From the NCBI RefSeq assembly GCF_030378165.1, contig NZ_CP119766.1:4464001-4528000 (forward strand): 64,000 nt of DNA. The letters run 5' to 3'. The position numbers and the translations under genes are program-made. This document shows, piece after piece, positions 1-9,110 of the stretch; the stretch's first letter is position 1, and each line of letters opens with the position of its first letter. The notes beneath the pieces are model-generated. The model was given only the letters and a program-made list of their open reading frames with translations. It was not told the DNA's origin and made no database searches. The stretch is from Flavobacterium panacagri (GTDB taxonomy: Bacteria > Bacteroidota > Bacteroidia > Flavobacteriales > Flavobacteriaceae).

Positions 1-99
1 GCCAGTGAAAGTAACTAATTACAATTAACCACAAAAATACTTAATGACTTAAACCATAACCACCAGATCGAAAAAAAAATTAAACTTAAACTTAAAACC

Positions 100-1737
100 T
101 TATTTTTCAATTTTAGAGACTCTAAACCAGTCCACATCGGCATAACCAGCATTATTTATTGTTCCTTCTCTTAGAGCTACAAAACCAACTTTTGAACCTA
201 TCCAAGTTCCTTCTGAAGCAATAAATTCAGAACCCGCTTTTATATACTTTTTATCATCTAAACTGTAATAAAACTGGCACTTGCCTCCTTTTTGAACCGT
301 CACTCTGAAATAAAAAGTATTATTAGAAAGTGCTGCAATTTCAGTTGCAGTTTCTACAGCTCCTTTATCGGCTTTAGAGGCAGATAACTGCATTAATTTT
401 AATTGACCATTAATTTGTTTAACGGTTAAACTGCTATAACTTCTTCCCATCACAACCAATCCAAATTGTTCATTGTCAAAATTGGGCGTAAATGTTATTT
501 TAGAAGTTGCCATAAACTCTTCAGCAGGAAATTTTTGCGCCAATATGTTAGGCACCTGCCACAAACTTTTAAAATCCGCTGGCTTTGGAATACAATTCAA
601 ACGGAAATAGCCCATACCAGCTGAAGGATAACCCCAAACCAACTGTTTATTTGCATGCCACTGCCACTGAAATCCTTGCACAGGTTCATTAAATTCATCT
701 GAATCTGGAGGTGTTGCTAAAGGATATTGTCCATTTACGTTAGGTTTTTTAAAAGTCAATACAGGTTCTCCAATACCATTTTTATCATTATCTACTCCCA
801 TAACCGGCCAGTCATTTTTCCAAGACATTGGATTTAAATGTACCACACGGCCATAAGCACCCTGATCCTGGAAATGTATAAACCAGTCTTCTCCTGTTAC
901 TGTATCAACCCAGGCTCCCTGATGCGGACCATTTACAACTGTTTTTCCTTGCTCCAAAACAACCTTTTCTTCATAAGGCCCATATATAGATTTTGATCTC
1001 AGGATTAACTGCCAGCCTGTTGCCACACCACCTGCCGGAGCAAAAACATAATAATAACCATTGCGTTTATAAAACTTAGGTCCTTCAACAGTCGTATGAT
1101 TTTTATGACCATCAAACAAAAGCACCTCATCATCATTAGCCATACAGCTTAAAGGATCTATGGTACAAAGCATTAAAACACTTTTAGTTCCAGCACGGCT
1201 TCCCGCCAACGCATATCCTAGATAAGCCTTCCCATCTTCATCCCAAAAAGGAGCGGGATCTATAATACCTTTCGCTGCTTTAATCAAAACAGGTTCTGAC
1301 CATTTACCATAGGGATTTTTGGTTTTCGTCATATAGATTCCGAAATCTGGATCTGGATAAAAAATATAATATTCCTCCTTATGAAAACGAATGCAAGGCG
1401 CCCAGACCCCATTTCCATGCTGTATTTTATCATAGGTTTCTACAGGAGGCTGTTTTGACAACGCATAATTCACTAATTTCCAATTGACCAAATCATTAGA
1501 ATGCAGAATTGGAAGTCCTGGAATACAATTAAATGACGAAGCTGTCATAAAATAATCTTTTCCAACACGGCAAACATCGGGATCGGAATAATCGGCGTAG
1601 ATAATTGGATTTTTATAATTTCCGTTTCCTAAGTCGGATACCCAAACCTTAGAAAGCGTTTCTGTATTTTTTTGTGCATAAACACTACCCATTTTTGTTA
1701 GGACTAAACAAGCAAATGCCACATATTTTATTTTCAT
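100..1737 (-). CDS. GH43 family glycoside hydrolase (arabinofuranosidase/xylosidase-like), secreted
   Basis: The 545-residue protein has a signal peptide (about residues 1-21, ending VYA-Q). A five-bladed GH43 propeller follows. The three expected acids are visible: Asp52 in YSDPDV, Asp160 in IIDPAPFW and Glu218 in TVEGPKF. Residues about 345-540 look like the concanavalin-like C-terminal domain of GH43 beta-xylosidase/arabinosidase enzymes. The family removes arabinose or xylose from side chains; in this pectin locus, arabinan or arabinogalactan branches of rhamnogalacturonan are the likely target (inference). It is the last gene of a two-gene unit behind GH105 (27-bp gap). The first 99 bases of the window hold no gene. 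Exact specificity cannot be read from sequence. Confidence 0.9.
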   Translation of the reverse strand: MKIKYVAFACLVLTKMGSVYAQKNTETLSKVWVSDLGNGNYKNPIIYADYSDPDVCRVGKDYFMTASSFNCIPGLPILHSNDLVNWKLVNYALSKQPPVETYDKIQHGNGVWAPCIRFHKEEYYIFYPDPDFGIYMTKTKNPYGKWSEPVLIKAAKGIIDPAPFWDEDGKAYLGYALAGSRAGTKSVLMLCTIDPLSCMANDDEVLLFDGHKNHTTVEGPKFYKRNGYYYVFAPAGGVATGWQLILRSKSIYGPYEEKVVLEQGKTVVNGPHQGAWVDTVTGEDWFIHFQDQGAYGRVVHLNPMSWKNDWPVMGVDNDKNGIGEPVLTFKKPNVNGQYPLATPPDSDEFNEPVQGFQWQWHANKQLVWGYPSAGMGYFRLNCIPKPADFKSLWQVPNILAQKFPAEEFMATSKITFTPNFDNEQFGLVVMGRSYSSLTVKQINGQLKLMQLSASKADKGAVETATEIAALSNNTFYFRVTVQKGGKCQFYYSLDDKKYIKAGSEFIASEGTWIGSKVGFVALREGTINNAGYADVDWFRVSKIEK

Positions 1738-1764
1738 TTGAATATATTTAAATTCGATTTAAGA

Positions 1765-2964
1765 TTAAAGAATCGCCCATTGAGGATGCTTTTCCAGTAT
1801 TAAACAAGCCATTATAAAAGGACCAATCGCCTTACCGTCATTAGATCTAACCGCTTCATGAATATAATAATCATAAGTCCCGTTTCGAACCAGATTGTCT
1901 GCCGGACCTAAACCAGCTCCCGCGCAGCACGAGGTAATTTCTATTTGCTTATTGGCATCTATTTTAATGAACTCTTTCCTAAAACCGGAATAGGCTTTTT
2001 TCAGTTGTTTAAGGTATTTTTTATTTAAGACTTCTAATTGAATTCCTTTGGCTAAGCCATAAACAAACATGGCTGACGCTGTCGCTTCTCGATAATTCCC
2101 TTCTCGTTTTGGATAATTAAGCACTTGAAACCATACGCCTGTAACAGGATCTTGAACTTTTAACAGAGAATCGGTCAGATCTTGAAACATGATTTGTAAT
2201 GCTTTACGATCTTTATGCTTGGCTGGAAGATATTCTAAAACATCTATCAATGCCATATATAGCCATCCTACGCCACGTCCCCAATAGTTTTGGGATAGTC
2301 CGGTTTTAGGATCAGCCCAGTAAACTGTTTTACTGGCATCCCATCCGTGATAATACAATCCTGTTTTGGAATCTTTTAAATGCTTTTGTACAGTTAACAA
2401 TTGCTTCGTAATATCATCGAAAGCCTGAGCGTCTCCAAATGTTACAGCATATTCTGCATAAAACGGAAGTCCCATATATAAACCGTCTAACCAAACCTGA
2501 TTGGTATAAATTTTCTTATGCCAAAATGCTCCTTGATCGATTCTGGGCTGTTTTTTTAATTGTTCATGAAGTGCTTCAATTGCTATGCGATAGCGTTCGT
2601 CTTTTGTTTTTTCATATAAAGAAAATAATATCTTACCCGAATTAACATCGTCGAGTTTAAAAGACTCTAAACGATAACCGTCAATAATTCCTTTCTTGTT
2701 AATCAATACATCAGCATACGTGTTTTTAGCATAGTCAAAAAATTTTGGTTCGTTTTTTTCTTTGCTTACTTCTTGTAATGAAAGAGCAACTAAACCTTGT
2801 ACATAACCCCATGAAGGCTTTTTCTGAAAATCGGTCATCCAAGCATCTGGATTATTATATAGTACAGATTCGGCTAGCTGTATTGAAAACGGCTTTTTTT
2901 GATTCTGTGCAAAAACGATTACGGAACTGCACAAAAGAGCCAAAATACTCACTCGCCTCAACAT
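1765..2964 (-). CDS. GH105 unsaturated rhamnogalacturonyl/glucuronyl hydrolase
   Basis: This is a GH88/GH105 (alpha/alpha)6-barrel protein of about 399 residues. Family landmarks include VWLDGLYMGLPFYAEYA, with the probable catalytic Asp, and WGRGVGWLYMALIDVL. The enzyme hydrates and releases the 4,5-unsaturated uronic acid that pectate or rhamnogalacturonan lyases leave at the non-reducing end, so it acts after the PL1 lyase of this locus. I chose the ATG at 2964 because MLRRVSILALLCSS begins a normal signal peptide ending near FAQ; an in-frame ATG at 3000 would add 12 lysine-rich residues. It heads a two-gene unit with GH43 and has its own upstream paired operator at 3107-3141. Confidence 0.9.
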   Translation of the reverse strand: MLRRVSILALLCSSVIVFAQNQKKPFSIQLAESVLYNNPDAWMTDFQKKPSWGYVQGLVALSLQEVSKEKNEPKFFDYAKNTYADVLINKKGIIDGYRLESFKLDDVNSGKILFSLYEKTKDERYRIAIEALHEQLKKQPRIDQGAFWHKKIYTNQVWLDGLYMGLPFYAEYAVTFGDAQAFDDITKQLLTVQKHLKDSKTGLYYHGWDASKTVYWADPKTGLSQNYWGRGVGWLYMALIDVLEYLPAKHKDRKALQIMFQDLTDSLLKVQDPVTGVWFQVLNYPKREGNYREATASAMFVYGLAKGIQLEVLNKKYLKQLKKAYSGFRKEFIKIDANKQIEITSCCAGAGLGPADNLVRNGTYDYYIHEAVRSNDGKAIGPFIMACLILEKHPQWAIL

Positions 2965-3106
2965 TTGTCTTTTTAATTTTTCTTTTTTAAACTTAAACAT
3001 AACAATCTTAAATTAATCAAATAGTATTCATTCATGACCGATATTCTGGAAAGAATGATTTAAAAATTTATAATCACAAAACTACTTGCTGGCAAGGAAC
3101 AAAGAG

Positions 3107-3141
3107 AGGTCAATATGCAAAATGTAAGGGGTCATTTGACA
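3107..3141 (-). promoter_or_regulatory. Paired 13-bp operator (22-bp period) upstream of GH105-GH43
   Basis: Read on the plus strand, AGGTCAATATGCA (3107-3119) and GGGTCATTTGACA (3129-3141) are two versions of one element, offset by exactly 22 bp. The same paired arrangement occurs upstream of SusC (14729-14763) and of the second CE8 gene (22169-22203). The consensus is about RGGKCATTTnACA. It lies about 140-180 bp upstream of the chosen GH105 start. A 22-bp period puts both copies on one DNA face, as expected for tandem HTH proteins such as AraC/HTCS regulators (inference). Confidence 0.55.
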
Positions 3142-3214
3142 AAAAATTGCCTTCTCAGCAATATCAAGTTAAAAAACGAAGTAAATCATTATAAAAAGAT
3201 GTCCTCTTTTTAAA

Positions 3215-5683
3215 TTATTCTTCGGCATAAAAAGCATAACTACCTCCTTTTTCTGTTTTGATATCATATTCAAAAACTTTCGGACTTTTTATACCAATTA
3301 GTTTCGCTTTCGCCGAAATAATTGGATTCTGTATGTCTGGAATTTTGAAAAAGGAATTAGGATTTTCTCCTTTAGCAATTATCAAACCATTACCTTTTAG
3401 TTTTGAGTGGCTTCTCAAACGAAGATTTCCTCCAAGATTTGATTTTATGGTTACTACTGTAATTTTTCCTTTATCCCATTTCATTTCTACAATTTCAAAA
3501 CCTCCCTGAGCTTTCAATCCTGTAACATTTCCTTTTTCCCATTCATCGGGTAAAGCTGGTAATAAATGAACTACGCCATCATAACTTTGTAAGAGCATTT
3601 CGGATATACCAGCGGTACAGCCAAAATTACCATCAATCTGAAATGGAGGATGTGCATCAAAAAGATTCGGATAGGTTCCGCCCGATTCACCTTTACTTTC
3701 CATTGGCGCAGGACGAAGCTGATCTTTAATCAATTTGAAAGCTTTATTACCATCTAATAATCGAGCCCACCAATTTACTTTCCAGCCCATTGACCAGCCA
3801 GTAGAAACATCTCCTCTGGATATTAATGTATTCTTTGCTGCTTCAACCAGTTCGGGCGTTCTTAAAGGAGATAACTGACCTGAAGGAAACAATCCGTACA
3901 AATGCGAAATATGTCTGTGTTTATCATTTGGTTTATCCCAATCGTGCAGCCATTCCTGCAATTGCGAATATTGTCCTATCTGCATAGGCGGTAATCGTTT
4001 TAAAGCTACAGCAACAGAATCAGCAAAATTCTTATCCGTTTCCAGCACTTTAGAAGCATTGATTATATTATTAAAAACATCAAAAACCAATTGATTATCC
4101 ATCGTAGTTCCTGCTGAAACCCCAACACCGCCTTGATACGTATTTTCAGGAGAAATGGATGGAGATACTACTAACCATTTTTTCTCTGATTCTTCCTGAA
4201 GTACATCAAGGTAAAACTGCGCCGCTCCTTTCATAACTGGGTAATACTCTTTTAAAAATGCTGTATCGCCTGTATAAAGATAATGCTGCCATAAATGCTG
4301 GGTCAACCAAGCACCTCCCATTGGCCACATTCCATAAAAGCCACCGTCTACTATACCTGTTATACGCCACAAATCGGTATTATGATGCAGGTTCCAGCCT
4401 CTCGCATGATACATTTCTTTTGCACTTTCCTGTCCCGTTACTGCTAAATCTTTCAACATACTGAAAAGTGGCTGATGCATCTCACTCAGATTTGTGGTTT
4501 CTGCCGGCCAATAATTCATTTCAGTATTAATATTTACGGTGTACTTGCTATCCCAAGGCGGACTCAATTTATGATTCCAAATTCCCTGCAAATTTGCTGG
4601 CTGGTTTCCCGGCTGCGAACTGGAAATGAGCAGATATCTTCCAAACTGAAAATAAAGAGCCACCAGCTGCGGATCATAACTTGTATTGAATTCTTTTATT
4701 CTTATATCAGTTGTATTTTTTGACTGAGGAGAATCGCCAAGATTCAACGAAACTCTATTAAAATATTTCTGATAAGCCGAAATATGATTTTGATAAGCAG
4801 TCTCATAGTTTTTCTGAGAAGCTTTTTCTAAAATAGTTTTAGATTTCTGAAACGGATTTTCTGAAAGTTCTTTATAATTTTTAAAGTTTGTTGCTAAAGA
4901 AATTCGGACTATAACCTCATCTGCTTTATCAATCCAAAGTTTGTTTTCTTTTGAAGTTAAAGTTCCTCCTTTTAAAGTACAGCTGACTTGACCAACATAG
5001 TTTATTTTTCCAACTTTATTATCAACACTACCAGAAGTACCTTCGAAAATTAATCTGTTTTCTTCTGTTGTAGCCGAATTCAATACTTGTGGGCTTGTAG
5101 AAGTTATAGAAAAACTAATACTCTTTTTCTTGTCTGCGGTTAATTTTACAATAACGACATCATCCGAAAAAGAAGCCAAAATTTCTCTTTTGTATGATAT
5201 GCCGTTTACTTTATAACTAACGGAAGTCACTGCTTTTTCAATATCCAAATCTCGTTTGTAATTGGAAAACTTTTCGTGTTCAGGAAAATCCAACCATAAA
5301 CTTCCTGCAGTTTGATAAGGCATTCCATAATTTAAATCTTTTGGTGCTTGTCTTGGGAAGGTTTCATTAGAAAGGTCTTGAGCTTCCTTATATTTTTTAT
5401 CGAAAATCAGCTTTCGGATAGCTTCAATACTAGTGTAGGTATTTTTAGGAACATTATTTCCCGGTTCGCCTGCCCAAATGGTTTCTTCATTCAGCTGTAA
5501 TTCTTCTTTTTGCGGATTTCCAAAAATCATGGCTCCTAAACGACCATTTCCAATAGGAAGCGCTTCGTTCCAATTGGATGCAGGTTTGTCGTATTGCAAC
5601 ACTAACTTCTGAGCATTTAACTGTACTGTAACCAGCATGAAACAAAGGAATCCGACTATTCTTTGATATTTTACTATTTTCAT
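3215..5683 (-). CDS. GH95 alpha-L-fucosidase/alpha-L-galactosidase, copy 1
   Basis: The 822-residue secreted enzyme has a signal peptide ending near LNAQ. Its N-terminal beta domain opens with the family motif [16 protein letters not shown]. The (alpha/alpha)6 barrel carries the [12 protein letters not shown] segment (catalytic Asn pair), SPSISPEN (general-acid Glu) and [11 protein letters not shown] (Asp). GH95 enzymes invert alpha-1,2-fucosyl or alpha-L-galactosyl linkages; both sugars occur on pectic and xyloglucan side chains. A diverged paralogue lies at 14925-17471, so the two may split substrates. It is probably transcribed on its own: 116 bp separate it from PL1, and the next unit has its own operator. 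Fucose versus galactose specificity is not decided here. Confidence 0.92.
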   Translation of the reverse strand: MKIVKYQRIVGFLCFMLVTVQLNAQKLVLQYDKPASNWNEALPIGNGRLGAMIFGNPQKEELQLNEETIWAGEPGNNVPKNTYTSIEAIRKLIFDKKYKEAQDLSNETFPRQAPKDLNYGMPYQTAGSLWLDFPEHEKFSNYKRDLDIEKAVTSVSYKVNGISYKREILASFSDDVVIVKLTADKKKSISFSITSTSPQVLNSATTEENRLIFEGTSGSVDNKVGKINYVGQVSCTLKGGTLTSKENKLWIDKADEVIVRISLATNFKNYKELSENPFQKSKTILEKASQKNYETAYQNHISAYQKYFNRVSLNLGDSPQSKNTTDIRIKEFNTSYDPQLVALYFQFGRYLLISSSQPGNQPANLQGIWNHKLSPPWDSKYTVNINTEMNYWPAETTNLSEMHQPLFSMLKDLAVTGQESAKEMYHARGWNLHHNTDLWRITGIVDGGFYGMWPMGGAWLTQHLWQHYLYTGDTAFLKEYYPVMKGAAQFYLDVLQEESEKKWLVVSPSISPENTYQGGVGVSAGTTMDNQLVFDVFNNIINASKVLETDKNFADSVAVALKRLPPMQIGQYSQLQEWLHDWDKPNDKHRHISHLYGLFPSGQLSPLRTPELVEAAKNTLISRGDVSTGWSMGWKVNWWARLLDGNKAFKLIKDQLRPAPMESKGESGGTYPNLFDAHPPFQIDGNFGCTAGISEMLLQSYDGVVHLLPALPDEWEKGNVTGLKAQGGFEIVEMKWDKGKITVVTIKSNLGGNLRLRSHSKLKGNGLIIAKGENPNSFFKIPDIQNPIISAKAKLIGIKSPKVFEYDIKTEKGGSYAFYAEE

Positions 5684-5799
5684 TTTGTACTAAAGATAAA
5701 ACACTTCTGCAATAGTCGGCTTACCTGCAAAAAACAAACTGTTCTCTGCAGGGGGAGCTGACTAAAAAACAAAAACGAATTGAATAATTCTAAAAAGGA

Positions 5800-7299
5800 T
5801 TATAATTTTAACTGCTCTTCGGTCTGTTTAGCGACTATGCTATTCATGTAGACCTCGATATTATCGTAAGCTGTGCTGAGATTGTGACCATTTGCATCAT
5901 ATTTTACAGGATCAAGACCATTCTTTTTTTCCCATTCATCAGGTATTCCGTCGTTATCAGTATCCTTTAAAGGAATAGCTGAGGCTAAATTTGGCCATCC
6001 CCCTACAGCATTCTGACTGTCTATGATGCCATTTTTACTGCCATTTCCTCCATCTTTAATCGTTACTTTACCACTTTTGACATCATTAATAATGCGAATA
6101 TCAACGGCATCACGAATCAACGATGCTCCTGCATATTGTAGTACTAAATCATGCCCTTTTTGAGCGGTGTGTGTCGTAACAGGCAAAGCGTTATGAGGTG
6201 TATTTTGTTTGATTGCCTTTTTATCAGCATCGGAAACTACACCGTAGCCCGGAGAAAACTGATTGAAAACGCCATAAGTCCAATTGTCTTTTGTGGCTTG
6301 TGGAGACCCTTCGATTACATTTCCATTGATATAATATTTTCCCCAAATATTGTATACTGGATTAGGAGAAATGTTCTCTTTAGTATTTTTATCAATAGAA
6401 ATAATGCGATCCATTTTTACAGTTGCTGGCCCTGGTTGGTAATAACAGTTTACAATATTGACATTCATGGCTTCTCCTCCGTAACAGCTATTGCCTCCCC
6501 AATTGTAAATGACGTTATTTCGCAGATCCACTAAATCGGTAAGCGCAAAAGCATGATTGGCATATTCGCCCAAACGAGGGTTACGACTGTCATTACTGGC
6601 TACTAAATTATGATGGAAAGTGGCATTTTTACCGCCCCAAATTCCGCCATATCCATGAGATCCTTTAGCATGAAAAGAGTTTTTTAAAGCTTCAGAAATT
6701 ATACACCATTGCAGTGTAAAATTTTCATTCTGATAAAAAGAAACACATTCATCTGTGGACCAGCTTACGGAACAATGATCGATAATAACATTCTTTTGAA
6801 AACGTCCGCCAAGTGCATCGGCTTCGATTTTGTTTACATCTCCCATTCGGAAACGAAGGTATCGCAATATTACATTATCAGCGCTGACACTTACATCGTA
6901 GTGCGCCACACAAATACCGTCCCCAGGTGCCGTCTGACCTGCGATTGTAATATCCTTGTTTCTAATATGCAGTGGTGACTTTAAATAAATCGTCCCGCTG
7001 ATATCAAAAACAACAATCCTTGGCCCTTTTTGATTGATGGCATTTCGCAAAGTACCCGGTGTATCAGTATCTTCTAAAGAAGTTACTTTGATTACTTTTC
7101 CGCCTCTTCCTCCTGATGCTTTAGAACCTCCGCCTTCTGCTCCAGGAAAAGCAAAAGCTTCCTCTATTATAGGCTCTTTATTTATGATTTTATCTTTTAA
7201 AGCATCTGAAGTATGACTCCATTTTTCAGCGGGTATAAAAGATAATATACTGTAAGTACAAAATATTCCTAATACAGTACCAGTTAGTTTTTTATGCAT
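5800..7299 (-). CDS. Pectate lyase, PL1 family (parallel beta-helix)
   Basis: The 499-residue protein has an N-terminal signal/anchor segment. A lyase domain begins AFPGAEGGGSKASGGRGG, a signature of the PL1 subfamily common in Bacteroidota. Repeated beta-helix turns include DITIAGQTAPGDG, NVILRYLRFR and NVIIDHCSVSWSTDE. The last about 60 residues hold DTDNDGIPDEWEK, a calcium-binding thrombospondin-3-like repeat often found at the end of such lyases. It cleaves de-esterified homogalacturonan by beta-elimination, giving unsaturated ends for GH105. It follows SusC-SusD-DUF5123 in the same direction, but a strong hairpin (7444-7479) and CAGT-rich repeats lie in the 196-bp gap. It may therefore be expressed less than, or separately from, the upstream genes. 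Confidence 0.92.
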   Translation of the reverse strand: MHKKLTGTVLGIFCTYSILSFIPAEKWSHTSDALKDKIINKEPIIEEAFAFPGAEGGGSKASGGRGGKVIKVTSLEDTDTPGTLRNAINQKGPRIVVFDISGTIYLKSPLHIRNKDITIAGQTAPGDGICVAHYDVSVSADNVILRYLRFRMGDVNKIEADALGGRFQKNVIIDHCSVSWSTDECVSFYQNENFTLQWCIISEALKNSFHAKGSHGYGGIWGGKNATFHHNLVASNDSRNPRLGEYANHAFALTDLVDLRNNVIYNWGGNSCYGGEAMNVNIVNCYYQPGPATVKMDRIISIDKNTKENISPNPVYNIWGKYYINGNVIEGSPQATKDNWTYGVFNQFSPGYGVVSDADKKAIKQNTPHNALPVTTHTAQKGHDLVLQYAGASLIRDAVDIRIINDVKSGKVTIKDGGNGSKNGIIDSQNAVGGWPNLASAIPLKDTDNDGIPDEWEKKNGLDPVKYDANGHNLSTAYDNIEVYMNSIVAKQTEEQLKL

Positions 7300-7323
7300 A
7301 ATAAGTATAGTTATTTAGTCTCT

Positions 7324-7395
7324 GTTTGCAGTCTCGGTCTCAGTTTGCTGTCTCAGTTTGCTGTCTCAGTTTTCAGTTTTAGTCTCCAGTTTAAA
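7324..7395. repeat. Degenerate CAGT/TCTCAG-rich short repeats in PL1 leader
   Basis: Two perfect tandem copies of CTCAGTTTGCTGT sit at 7339-7351 and 7352-7364. They are embedded in about 70 bp of looser CAGTCTC/CAGTTTT units. The block lies 25-96 bp upstream of the PL1 start, between that gene and the hairpin. I see no coding sense in it. Similar CAGT-rich strings occur between genes in other flavobacteria (from memory). Slippage or an RNA-level role is possible but unproven. Confidence 0.6.
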
Positions 7396-7443
7396 AAACT
7401 TTGCATCTTTGTAACTTTGTAACTAATTGATAATTTCAATGAC

Positions 7444-7479
7444 AACAAAGGGAATATGATTGTCATAACTCCCTTTGTT
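7444..7479 (-). terminator. Hairpin terminator/attenuator after the DUF5123 gene
   Basis: AACAAAGGGA (7444-7453) pairs perfectly with TCCCTTTGTT (7470-7479), and an inner ATGA/TCAT pairing shortens the loop. It lies 17 bp beyond the stop of the DUF5123 gene, reading on the minus strand. No long T run follows, so it may act as a partial terminator or mRNA stabiliser between the susCD genes and PL1. Confidence 0.6.
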
Positions 7480-7495
7480 TAAAATTAGTTAAAAA

Positions 7496-9085
7496 TCAAA
7501 ACCATCTTTTATCTCCTGCTACGCCTGTACCAGCGAAACCTGTTCCTTCTTTTATATGGAAATCGCCAAGAGCAGGATTTACAAATAAACCGTAGATATC
7601 TAACGGAACTGCTGTAATTCCTGTAAATGGTCTTGCATCCACAATTAAATCTTTGGTCATATAACTTCCTGTGTATGAAATTGGAATACTTGCATAAGTA
7701 CCATTGGTACTATTGATTTTAGCTCCTCCGTTTGGCCCTCCAATAATCATATTCTGAATCGTAAGCTGTACTGGTTTTGCATTATCAAAAAGCCATAAAT
7801 GTCCCATTGCAGTAGTAATATTGACGCAGGTAATGTTTGAAAAATTAATTTTTGTTGCCACACGAACATCCGCAAAACGAGTACTGATTTCTGTTAAAGT
7901 ACAATTTTGAGCCGTAATCGAATTGATAACCTGTCCAGCTGCTACGTTAAAGACACCATAACCTCCTGTTCTGGAAATCTTGCTATTTACGACATTCACA
8001 TCATTTACTACAGAAGTACCGCTTAAACGTACTATAGAGTTAATGTTATCTATTTCACAGCCGTCAATATTAATGTTGTGTACATTTTTGGTTCCCAAAT
8101 CAATAAAAAATGCGGCAGCAGAAGTGGTGTTTAGATATTGAATAATTAAATCATTAATCTGTGTTTGTACTCTAAAACGTGCATTTAGTAATTTAGGCAA
8201 TACACCATTAGAATCGGCAACACCCACAAAAGCAATATCATTAACTCCTGTCGGAATAGTGATATCTCCACCAATGTTATAAGTTGTATTTTTATCGAAA
8301 ACAATGGTAAAGTTTTTAGAACCTGCAGCTACTAGGTCGCTAATAGCGGTTGCAATTGTAGTTGCATTATCAGTAGGAAGTACATTGTAAATCGTACTGT
8401 CGAATATACCTGTAGTTCTCACATTCAACGAACCTCTTACATTTGAATCATTAAGAATTTTTACTGTATAACTAGTTCCAATAGCCAAATTATCTATAAC
8501 CAAAGTCCCTGTTATTTTCTGCTGTTCTGTTAGAGCGATTTCTTTAATACTTACTCCAGCTTGGTCATATAAAACCACTTTAGTAACCCTTGGAGAAATA
8601 GTCCAGTCAATAGTTAAACTATTTGCCGCTGGAGTATAACTTTTAAATAACTGCTCGGCAGGTGTTCTGAAAAAGATTTGGCTTAGTTTAGATTCAAGCC
8701 CGGTAGCTTCACTTACACTTTTCATACGAACCGAATAACCAGAATCACCATCCAGCTCACTAAATAGTTCACGGTATTCTACTTTGGTCTGATTGGTAGA
8801 AGTTGCAAAAGGAATCAAACTAGCACTTGATAATTCAACCGTTTTTACAATTTGATTGAATTGCAAACTGTCTTTACTAAACTCAAATATATATTTAGTA
8901 GCGTCAATGGATTTTGTAAATTTTAATTCTACCTGAGTAGATTCAACTTTAGAGACTTCAAAAATCAAAGATTTAAAAAGGCGTTCGTGCCCCTCTTCTA
9001 CATCCCAATCGTTATAATCTTTTTCACAGCTTACAAATACTAAAGCAAGCAGAGAAAATAATCCGAATATTATATTTTTTTTCAT
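7496..9085 (-). CDS. SusE/F-position surface lipoprotein, DUF4957/DUF5123-like
   Basis: The lipoprotein signal peptide ends LVFVSC, with the lipid Cys about residue 19. Two fibronectin-like segments follow (about residues 30-200). The C-terminal half is a beta-helix rich in Asn/Ile ladders (NINIDGCEI, VNDVNVVNSKI), as in the DUF4957/DUF5123 pectin-associated proteins. It stands in the place of SusE/SusF, 25 bp after SusD, and is probably a surface pectin-binding protein. A TTG three codons upstream is also in frame. I prefer the ATG at 9085 because MKKNIIFGLF starts a standard signal peptide. It has no recognisable catalytic residues, though a lyase-like helix cannot be ruled out. Confidence 0.82.
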   Translation of the reverse strand: MKKNIIFGLFSLLALVFVSCEKDYNDWDVEEGHERLFKSLIFEVSKVESTQVELKFTKSIDATKYIFEFSKDSLQFNQIVKTVELSSASLIPFATSTNQTKVEYRELFSELDGDSGYSVRMKSVSEATGLESKLSQIFFRTPAEQLFKSYTPAANSLTIDWTISPRVTKVVLYDQAGVSIKEIALTEQQKITGTLVIDNLAIGTSYTVKILNDSNVRGSLNVRTTGIFDSTIYNVLPTDNATTIATAISDLVAAGSKNFTIVFDKNTTYNIGGDITIPTGVNDIAFVGVADSNGVLPKLLNARFRVQTQINDLIIQYLNTTSAAAFFIDLGTKNVHNINIDGCEIDNINSIVRLSGTSVVNDVNVVNSKISRTGGYGVFNVAAGQVINSITAQNCTLTEISTRFADVRVATKINFSNITCVNITTAMGHLWLFDNAKPVQLTIQNMIIGGPNGGAKINSTNGTYASIPISYTGSYMTKDLIVDARPFTGITAVPLDIYGLFVNPALGDFHIKEGTGFAGTGVAGDKRWF

Positions 9086-9110
9086 TTCTTCCAATTTTAC
9101 AGGTTAAGGT

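Noticed and set aside
5751..5763. Single copy resembling the PUL operator (GGGGGAGCTGACT) upstream of GH95 copy 1
   Set aside because: No partner copy exists 22 bp to either side and three consensus positions differ, so it was not listed as a site.
6151..6534. 127-codon open frame on the plus strand
   Set aside because: It lies wholly antisense to the pectate lyase, whose catalytic and helix motifs are intact. No family features.
7339..7364. Possible CRISPR-like repeats
   Set aside because: Units are 13 bp and directly adjacent without spacers, and no cas genes are present.
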